From NCBI GenBank assembly GCA_035507035.1, contig DATJOJ010000063.1:1-64000 (forward strand): a stretch of 64,000 nucleotides of DNA. Direction: 5' to 3'. This DNA comes from DATJOJ01 sp035507035. Its GTDB lineage: Bacteria > Acidobacteriota > Terriglobia > Terriglobales > Acidobacteriaceae. Below the pieces are notes generated by a model. The model was not told the DNA's origin, made no database searches, and saw only the letters and a program-made list of their open reading frames with translations. The number at the start of each line of letters is the position of its first letter. Position 1 is the stretch's first letter. Positions 58,109 through 64,000 of this stretch are shown here, one piece after another. The position numbers were made by a program, and so were the translations under genes.

Positions 58109-58378
58109 GCCCCGGTCCCAGGGGTGGGAAATCGGCGTCGCCTAAGTGCAATAGAGTGCAACTTGTGTGCATAGGGGTGTTATGGGCGGGTCATTGTAAG
58201 TAATTGATGTACAAAGCCAATTTTTTTACTCTGGCCCTGCGGAATGGTGAGAAACGTGCGCCATCATCGCTGGGGATTGCCATACGTAGGGATCGCCGTC
58301 GCTGAATCTGGGGAATCAGCTTCCAGGCGACTTTAGTTACCGACTTCAAGAGTCACCAAGATAGGGGAGATGCAAGGA

Positions 58379-60166
58379 ATGACAACCAGCAAGTTTGCAC
58401 GATTAATGACCATCCTGGCTCTGAGTAGTTTGCCAAGCTTTGCGCAGAACAACTGTGGCGCGACTCCTCCCACCGGGACCTGCCCGGCGCCCTCGGCACC
58501 ATTCCAAGTCTGGTGCGCGGGAAATAACGGTAAGAGCACTTGCCCGGGCGGAACCTCGAAAGTCGGGTTTTACACCACGGCTCCGGGCTCCGGATCGTGG
58601 AGCGGCTCGTTTGAGGGCCTGAACGCCGCCGCCATTTTCGCCGAAGGAGCGATTGTGCGAGCGCAACCCGATCCGGCTGGCGCGGTTGGGCCGACGAATA
58701 GCAGCGGCGTTGGACAATACCTCGAAGTAGCGGGCAGCTTTGTGCAAGCATTCGATCGCAAAACGGGGAACGGCATTTTCGCCCCCACCGCTGGGGCGCC
58801 CGCGGAACCGCAACCCATCACGTTCTTGTTTGATCCAGGTGCAAAGAACTACTGCGGCAACAGTACAGCCGACGCCATGGCTACCTACGACTGGATCGAT
58901 GGCGTATTCGTCCTGGCCAACACTTTTGATCCCGGAAACGCGGCGACCTATTATTACTGCCTCGCCGTAAGCGCGCCGGAGGGCGGTATCCCTGCAAGTA
59001 ATTTGGAAGGATCAGCCGGCGCCAGCTACTGGAACACCTACGCATATAATCTCACGCCCGCCATCCCAAAGAAGTCGAACGGAAAAACGTACTTCCCGGA
59101 TTACGAGCGCTTCGGAACCTGGTCGGATGGATTTTATGTAGCCTGGGACCTGGAAGACCCGGATACAAACGATGTCAACATCGTCGGCTTTGAGGTTTGC
59201 CAGTTCGACAAAGCTGACATCATCGCGGGACTGTCCTCGAATCCGCCGGTTTGCTACACCTATATTCCAACTTACGCCGGTGAATCGGGCGGCACCGACG
59301 CCAGCCTGATTCACACTTTGTTGCCTGCCGATTTCGAGGGGCTGAGTAAGATTCCGTCGAACACGAATGGCGAATACTTCCTCGCGCAGGTGAATCCCGC
59401 GAATCCTGGGACGAATAATCAGTGCACAGCTTCGCCCTGCACTTCCAATCAATTAGCCTTTTGGACATGGTCCGGCTTCACCAGCGGCGCCGGGCCTACC
59501 CTGATTAATCTCAGCAAATCGTATACACCCGGCTGTTACACGCCTACGCATCCCTACAACACGGTTTGCGTTCAGGAGCCTTACGGGGGATACATTGACA
59601 GCGTCGGCGACCGCCTGATGCATCGGCTCGCTTATCGGTACTTCCCGGGCGGGGGCGAGTATCTGGCTGTCTCGCATACCGTACAGGAGGATTCCACGAC
59701 GCAGCGGACCGGAGTTCGGGTTTATGCGATCCAGGCGTCGAACAGTCCTAAGGTTTCCCTGCTCGCCGATCTGCAGGACAACCGCTACCATCTCTGGGTG
59801 CATGTACCCAGCGTAGCGATGGACAATAACGGCGACTTGGGCGTCACCTTCACGGTCACCGGTAACACCAACGTATCCACATACGACTATGATCCCTCGC
59901 CTGGATTCATTACTCTAACTAACAAGGGAGTCGCCGGGCCGGTTGAGCTGATTCTCCCCAACAGCGGAGCCAGCGGACAGGACGAAAGCGATGATTCCTG
60001 GGGCGAGTATGTCAGCGTTAATTCCGATCCCAATGATGGAATGACCTTCTGGGCGGTCGACGAATATATGAATGGCAACCAGACTTCAGATTGCGGCGGA
60101 GGCCAAGCCTCCGGCTGCCGCTGGGCTACGCGGGTCTATAGCTGCAAGAAGGGATCTGGCTGTTAG
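58379..60166 (+). CDS. Large secreted protein, paralogue 2 of a tandem pair
   Basis: 595 residues from the ATG at 58379, with GGGGAG nine bases upstream; an ATG at 58370 adds three residues. Signal peptide MTTSKFARLMTILALSSLPSFAQ. It aligns along its whole length with the preceding protein: 'NNCGATPPTGTCPAPSAPFQVWCAGNN', 'PDPAGAVGPTNSSGVGQYLEVAGSFVQAFDRKTGNGIF', 'PADFEGLSKIPSNTNGEYFLAQVNPANPGTNNQC' and 'WAVDEYMNGNQTSDC', ending 'CKKGSGC'. The two have diverged substantially at the DNA level, so the duplication is old. Function unknown. Confidence 0.72.
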   Translation: MTTSKFARLMTILALSSLPSFAQNNCGATPPTGTCPAPSAPFQVWCAGNNGKSTCPGGTSKVGFYTTAPGSGSWSGSFEGLNAAAIFAEGAIVRAQPDPAGAVGPTNSSGVGQYLEVAGSFVQAFDRKTGNGIFAPTAGAPAEPQPITFLFDPGAKNYCGNSTADAMATYDWIDGVFVLANTFDPGNAATYYYCLAVSAPEGGIPASNLEGSAGASYWNTYAYNLTPAIPKKSNGKTYFPDYERFGTWSDGFYVAWDLEDPDTNDVNIVGFEVCQFDKADIIAGLSSNPPVCYTYIPTYAGESGGTDASLIHTLLPADFEGLSKIPSNTNGEYFLAQVNPANPGTNNQCTASPCTSNQLAFWTWSGFTSGAGPTLINLSKSYTPGCYTPTHPYNTVCVQEPYGGYIDSVGDRLMHRLAYRYFPGGGEYLAVSHTVQEDSTTQRTGVRVYAIQASNSPKVSLLADLQDNRYHLWVHVPSVAMDNNGDLGVTFTVTGNTNVSTYDYDPSPGFITLTNKGVAGPVELILPNSGASGQDESDDSWGEYVSVNSDPNDGMTFWAVDEYMNGNQTSDCGGGQASGCRWATRVYSCKKGSGC

Positions 60167-60172
60167 TGTTCC

Positions 60173-60216
60173 AAAGCGGTCTTGCGAAATTCCAGCGGGA
60201 CCGCTTTCTTCTCTCC
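60173..60216 (+). terminator. Probable rho-independent terminator after the tandem secreted-protein genes
   Basis: A 9-bp stem AAAGCGGTC (60173-60181) / GACCGCTTT (60199-60207) with a 17-base loop, followed by the T-rich TTCTTCTCT. It ends 50 bases after the stop codon. Confidence 0.75.
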
Positions 60217-60339
60217 TCCATAATTAACGTCTGTTAGGATGGCGGACGGGTCTGCGTAACTACTTTTCCGGGCGCCGAAGCGAGATCGTCGAATTAAAGA
60301 TCAGCATCATAAGTGTGGCACTTTGGGAGGACACTTCAA

Positions 60340-61323
60340 GTGAGAGTTCTGGTGGTCGGCGGGGCGGGATACATTGGAAGTCACACGGCACGAGTGCTGC
60401 GCCGGGCGGGGCATGAAGTTCGCATTTATGACAATCTTTCCACCGGCTTCGAATTTCTAGCCAAGGGTTTCGAACTGATCGTTGGCGATGTGCATGACAG
60501 CAAGCGGCTGCTCTCGGCGCTCGAAGGCTGCGAGGCGGTGATGCACTTCGCCGCCAACCACTATGTCGGCGAATCGGTCGTTAATCCCAGAAAGTACTTC
60601 CGCAATAACGTCGAAGGCGGCTTGAGCCTGCTCAATACCGTGATCGACTCCGGCAACAAGTACTTCGTCTTTTCGTCGACCTGTTCGGTTTACGGTTCCC
60701 CGGAGAAAATGCCGATCACGGAACGGACGCCGGCGCTGCCGGTGAATCCGTATGGAATCTCCAAAGCATTTTTTGAGGAGGCACTCGAGTCGTACGACAC
60801 GGCTTACGGATTGCGCTCGGCGCGGCTGCGCTACTTCAACGCGGCGGGCGCGGATGAAAGCGGCGAGGTCGGCGAATGCCATGATCCCGAGCCGCACTTG
60901 ATTCCTCTGACCTTGCGCGCCGCCGCCGGGTTTGGCAACGAGTTGCAGCTTTATGGCGACGACTATCCGACGCCCGACGGCACTTGCATTCGCGATTACA
61001 TCAACGTGATGGACCTGGCCGAAGCGCACGTGATGGCGTTGCAACACCTGGTGGAAGGAAATCCATCGTTCACGGTGAACCTGGGCACGGGTCAAGGCTC
61101 GTCCGTAAAAGAGGTGATTACGGCAGTCGAGCAAGTGACGGGCATGAAAGTTCCCTACCGCATTGTGCAGCGGCGCGCGGGCGATCCGCCGGCGCTGGTG
61201 GCTGATCCAGCAGCCGCGCAAAAATTGCTGGGATGGAAAGCCAAGCGGACGTTGAAAGACAACGTCTCGACCGCCTGGAAGTGGATGCAGAAGCAGCAAG
61301 CGATGGCGGGCGCGGCGAAGTAA
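60340..61323 (+). CDS. galE: UDP-glucose 4-epimerase
   Basis: 327 residues from the GTG at 60340, chosen because GGGAGG lies about 10 bases upstream; an earlier GTG at 60313 would add nine residues before the NAD-binding fold. 'VLVVGGAGYIGSHTARVLRRAGHEVRIYDNLSTG' is the extended-SDR Rossmann motif. The catalytic Tyr138 and Lys142 are in 'VNPYGISKAFFEE', with 'FVFSSTCSVYGSPEKMPITE' holding the catalytic serine/threonine. 'NLGTGQGSSVKEVI' and 'RRAGDPPALVADPAAAQKLLGWKAKRTLKD' are typical GalE C-terminal blocks. It interconverts UDP-glucose and UDP-galactose for surface polysaccharides. Confidence 0.94.
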   Translation: MRVLVVGGAGYIGSHTARVLRRAGHEVRIYDNLSTGFEFLAKGFELIVGDVHDSKRLLSALEGCEAVMHFAANHYVGESVVNPRKYFRNNVEGGLSLLNTVIDSGNKYFVFSSTCSVYGSPEKMPITERTPALPVNPYGISKAFFEEALESYDTAYGLRSARLRYFNAAGADESGEVGECHDPEPHLIPLTLRAAAGFGNELQLYGDDYPTPDGTCIRDYINVMDLAEAHVMALQHLVEGNPSFTVNLGTGQGSSVKEVITAVEQVTGMKVPYRIVQRRAGDPPALVADPAAAQKLLGWKAKRTLKDNVSTAWKWMQKQQAMAGAAK

Positions 61324-61832
61324 GCGTGGCGGGGCTGTCCTGAGCGAAGCGGAAGGGTCCAAGCCGAGCGCCGCTCGGCAAGCTGGCGTGGCGCGGACAG
61401 AAATGTCCGCGCCGAGTAGTATTAGGGCACGAATTCAGTCGTGCTAGGACCAGCGGAATCCGTCCTTTTTCCAGAAAGAATTGATGATTTGATGGAGGCG
61501 CGCGCCCGCACAGAACGCTCGAGCGGGCGCTGGATTTCCCACCGCTTTCCGTGCCAGCGCTGCGTGCTTTCGCGGCGGCCTGCGGGGCGTGAACCGGTTT
61601 GGTTCGATATCCGCACAGATCAACTCGCGAAGAACGCTCGCAAAATACATAGATCCGGCTTGGCTTTTCGCTCGCGATGAGAGCGATTCCGCTGGCTTGG
61701 GGATGACGACTCACGGTGGTACGTGACGGTGATGCATTAGGTTGGATACCGTAGACGCCAACTTGCCTGCGACTGAGGGCATCTGACTCGTACGCAGGAT
61801 CCAAATCCCCCAAGCAAGTGAGGTCCCAAAGC
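61324..61832. other. Intergenic region with a GNAA-loop hairpin and unexplained dense sequence
   Basis: About 509 bases without a gene I can support. It begins with a repeat-like stretch containing AAGCCGAGCGCCGCTCGGC, then a perfect 10-bp hairpin GGCGCGGACA (61390-61399) / TGTCCGCGCC (61404-61413) with loop GAAA. From 61440 to 61680 the minus strand reads as a 68-codon frame ending in 'FWKKDGFRWS' (61650-61444), which could be a gene remnant or another dispersed repeat. A TTGGGGATGACG string near 61700 recalls the other repeat ends. Confidence 0.5.
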
Positions 61833-62987
61833 ATGTCTCGTTATCGGTTTGTTAACACCTTTGCATTAGCTCTAACGTTAGTAATCGCGGCATCCGTACT
61901 CCCGTCGGCATTCGCCCAGCAGTCTCCGGCCGCGCCGGCAGCGTTCGTCTATGTATCGAGCAATCCGAGTGGAAGTACGTATCAGGTCAATGCCTACTCG
62001 GCGGCTTCCAATGGGCAATTGACGCCGGTTCCCGGATCGCCCTTCCCTGCCAACGTGCAGCAAATGGCGGTCAATGGCAAGTATCTGTTTGGCACCGATG
62101 GAACGTACATCTACAGCTTCGCAATTGCCGCAAACGGGGCGCTGAGGCAAGTCGCTTCCATCAATGTGCAGGAAAACAACGGTGGATGTGGGTCCGCGGG
62201 TGCGCTCTTCCTCGATCATACAGGCGCTACGCTCTACGATTGGGATTACGATGGCAATGACTGCGCGAACAATGCCTACCAGTCGTTTAGTGTTAACCAA
62301 TCAACGGGCCAGTTGACATACCTCGGTGGTGACAGTGTGGGCTCTGAGTATTTCCAGCAAGGCATGAGCTTTATTGCCAACAATCAGTATGCTTACGGCT
62401 CGAGTTGCTATCACTTCTCTCCCGAGATTTACGGTTTCCAGAGGGAGAGCAGCGGGTTGTTGAATCTTTTGAATGTTAGTCCCAGCCTTCCGAATGGGCC
62501 GACCGGAAGTTTCTATTGTCCGACCTTGGCCAGCGCCGACCCCAGCGGCAATGTGGCGATTACGATGGTGCCGCTGAATGATTCGTCCTGGCAGCCGACG
62601 GGGCCGTATCAAATTGCGGTCTACACGGCCGACTCCTCCGGTATTTTGACCACCAGCAGCACATACTCGAACATGCCGCCAACCAGGGTGCAAACGGTTT
62701 TGGATTACTGGATGTCGCCGGCGGGAAATCTGTTGGCGGTCGGCGGTACCGGTGGCGCACAGGTGTTTCATTTCAATGGCAGCAATCCGGCGACACACTA
62801 CACGGGGCTGCTCACCACTCAAGAAGTTGACCAGGTTCTATGGGACAACGCGAATCATCTGTATGGCATTGGCCGACAGGCGAACAGCTTGTTCGTCGGA
62901 ACGGTCACACCGACGAAGCTGAGCACGGTGCAGGGGTCGCCCTATAGCATTACGAATCCTGTGAACCTCGTGGTGTTGCCGAAATAA
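61833..62987 (+). CDS. Secreted beta-propeller (lactonase-like) protein
   Basis: 384 residues from the ATG at 61833, with GAGG about nine bases upstream; a GTG at 61818 adds five. Signal peptide about residues 1-30 (ending 'PSAFAQQ'). 'AFVYVSSNPSGSTYQVNAYSAASNGQLTPVPGSPFP' is the typical blade of the 6-phosphogluconolactonase/YVTN-type propeller, and similar blades repeat ('GNLLAVGGTGGAQVFHF', 'TPTKLSTVQGSPYSITNPVNLVVL'). Proteins of this kind are expanded in acidobacteria. Enzymatic lactonase activity is not implied. It is followed by a repeat cluster. Confidence 0.78.
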   Translation: MSRYRFVNTFALALTLVIAASVLPSAFAQQSPAAPAAFVYVSSNPSGSTYQVNAYSAASNGQLTPVPGSPFPANVQQMAVNGKYLFGTDGTYIYSFAIAANGALRQVASINVQENNGGCGSAGALFLDHTGATLYDWDYDGNDCANNAYQSFSVNQSTGQLTYLGGDSVGSEYFQQGMSFIANNQYAYGSSCYHFSPEIYGFQRESSGLLNLLNVSPSLPNGPTGSFYCPTLASADPSGNVAITMVPLNDSSWQPTGPYQIAVYTADSSGILTTSSTYSNMPPTRVQTVLDYWMSPAGNLLAVGGTGGAQVFHFNGSNPATHYTGLLTTQEVDQVLWDNANHLYGIGRQANSLFVGTVTPTKLSTVQGSPYSITNPVNLVVLPK

Positions 62988-63213
62988 CCCACAAAGAAGT
63001 CCGCCCCCTTGACGTCGCAAAGAACGCGTCGTTGAGAGTGCGGCAAATATCTGCCGAGCTGCGCTCGGCCCGACAGCCGAGGCGGCTGTCGCCACATGAG
63101 TAGTGCTAAAGCTAGGGCGCCTGTCTCAAGAAACAGGTCCCTCCACTCCGCAGATCATCGCTTCGCGATGATCTGCTTCGGTCGGGGGACAGCCGAGAGA
63201 CAGTGGTCCGCCA
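62988..63213. repeat. Repeat cluster between two convergent propeller genes
   Basis: Contains the ACGTCGCAAA element (63004-63036) resembling 14947, hairpins GCCGAG/CTCGGC and CGACAGCC/GGCTGTCG at about 63054-63092, and an AGGT...type element (63131-63192). The last has a perfect 11-bp stem GCAGATCATCG (63150-63160) / CGATGATCTGC (63166-63176), loop CTTCG. At least three repeat types are stacked in 226 bases and may together terminate both genes. Confidence 0.8.
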
Positions 63214-64000
63214 TTAATTGGTCGGTGGATCGACCAGCTTCACATCGTAGGATTGGCCCACGATGTCGGTGACGATGTTTTGCACGAGCTGCTGGTCCGT
63301 GGTGGTGTCATAGATGGTGAATGCGCCGCCTTCGCACACATAGACAACGTTGCGGCCAGGGATGGGTTGAATGCCGGTGGCGTCCCCGGTTTGCGGCGGA
63401 ACAATGACCTGAGCGTTCGCGGTGTTGAAGATCGCCAGGCAGCCGCGAACTTCGCTCGAATTATTAATGCTGGTGCAGCTGCGACTGCCGACGAAGAGCT
63501 GGCCGAGCGATCCCATCTGCATGCGGTTATGGAAGCCGTCGGGAATGATGTAAGGACCGGCGGTACGCTGCATGGAATTGATGTCGACGAGGTTCAATGT
63601 GCCGCAAGTTTTGGCGGCGGTACCGAGGCCGCACGGCGTGTTCGGAGGTGTGCCGGCGACGTAGAGAGTTGAGTTCACCAGCAAACCATAAGTGGCTCCG
63701 CTCAATGCCAGGTTTGCGCCCGGCGCGGAAGTTCCCAGCGTGTAGGGAGTGATGCCGGCGGTGGTGCCGCCGCATTCGGGACCGCAATTGAAAATTTCCG
63801 CTGTGGTGTTACCGGTGAAAATCGCCCACACCGGACGATCAAAGTGATTTGTAGCAGTGCCGGTGATGACGGTGCGAGGGTCGGTCTGACTACCGATCGC
63901 GCCGGTGGCGATGACAGTGACGTCATCGGAATTGTCGCTGAAGGTCAGGATGCGAGTACCGTCGGGACTGGGAACGATGTAGTGGGCCGCGGCCACGGGA
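63214..64000 (-). CDS. Secreted beta-propeller-like protein, C-terminal part
   Basis: The gene runs off the right edge; at least 262 codons are visible up to the stop at 63214. Sequence such as 'AHYIVPSPDGTRILTFSDNSDDVTVIATG' and 'TYGLLVNSTLYVAGTPPNTPCGLGTAAKTCGTLNLVDINSM' has the spacing of YVTN-type propeller blades. Four cysteines sit in short loops. It probably belongs to the same broad class as the upstream propeller protein but is not a close copy. The N-terminus and signal peptide are not visible; a GTG at 63996 is internal. Confidence 0.7.
   Translation of the reverse strand, partial: PVAAAHYIVPSPDGTRILTFSDNSDDVTVIATGAIGSQTDPRTVITGTATNHFDRPVWAIFTGNTTAEIFNCGPECGGTTAGITPYTLGTSAPGANLALSGATYGLLVNSTLYVAGTPPNTPCGLGTAAKTCGTLNLVDINSMQRTAGPYIIPDGFHNRMQMGSLGQLFVGSRSCTSINNSSEVRGCLAIFNTANAQVIVPPQTGDATGIQPIPGRNVVYVCEGGAFTIYDTTTDQQLVQNIVTDIVGQSYDVKLVDPPTN

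Overview
The window looks like a chromosomal segment of an acidobacterium (Acidobacteriota, Terriglobia/Koribacter-like), though the assignment rests on gene style only. It is moderately GC-rich and encodes a diderm envelope (BamA, TamB, a SurA-like chaperone, a TonB-dependent receptor). It carries many secreted beta-propeller-like proteins, including a GloVer tandem-repeat protein, an exported DinB protein, PQQ biosynthesis genes and a split nuoC/nuoD. Gene ends are littered with short palindromic and tandem repeats. I saw no rRNA, tRNA, CRISPR array, intact insertion sequence or prophage.

Layout. 0-2.7 kb: a tetR-crotonase operon (crotonase cut by the left edge), a DapA-family lyase and an RHH/PIN toxin-antitoxin pair, all on the minus strand. 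2.8-7.4 kb: carA-carB for carbamoyl phosphate. 7.6-9.8 kb: a secreted protein and signal peptidase I. 9.9-13.7 kb (plus): a CYCXC-motif exported protein, a TPR protein, yvcK and glmU. 13.7-15.5 kb: a STAS protein, a Phd/PIN toxin-antitoxin pair and a type IV pilin-like protein. 15.7-23.6 kb (minus): bamA, a SurA-like gene and tamB, with start/stop overlaps, forming an outer-membrane biogenesis operon. 23.7-29.5 kb: a free-standing ubiquitin-E1-like adenylyltransferase, two exported proteins, DinB, an M48 protease and a second STAS protein.

29.6-40.0 kb (minus) is a respiratory complex I cluster reading nuoA, a PH-like gene, nuoC, D, H, J, K, L, M, N. It lacks nuoB, E, F, G and I, so the electron-input and several Fe-S subunits must be elsewhere. 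Divergent from it is lysS, whose last 21 residues and stop codon are encoded by an intergenic-type repeat. 43.1-48.5 kb (plus): a TonB-dependent receptor, a small conserved-looking protein, then pqqC-pqqD-pqqE without pqqA or pqqB.

48.7-64 kb is richer in surface and secreted proteins: a fibre-like repeat protein, a protein with two tandem copies of an unfamiliar ~65-residue module, a TadG-like pseudopilus protein, and two tandem paralogous ~600-residue secreted proteins. Two beta-propeller-like secreted proteins follow, one cut by the right edge. fabF, a GNAT-like protein and galE are interspersed.

The feature that best unifies the window is its repeat load. At least five families recur at gene ends: a GNAA-loop hairpin, an AGGT...GATGACA hairpin, CACAGAGGA/CGCAAAGGA strings, a TCGTTGGTCC/CTAGCTTCTAGCT family, and an ACGTCGCAAA motif. 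In two places such sequence appears to have become protein-coding, in lysS and in the DapA-family gene.
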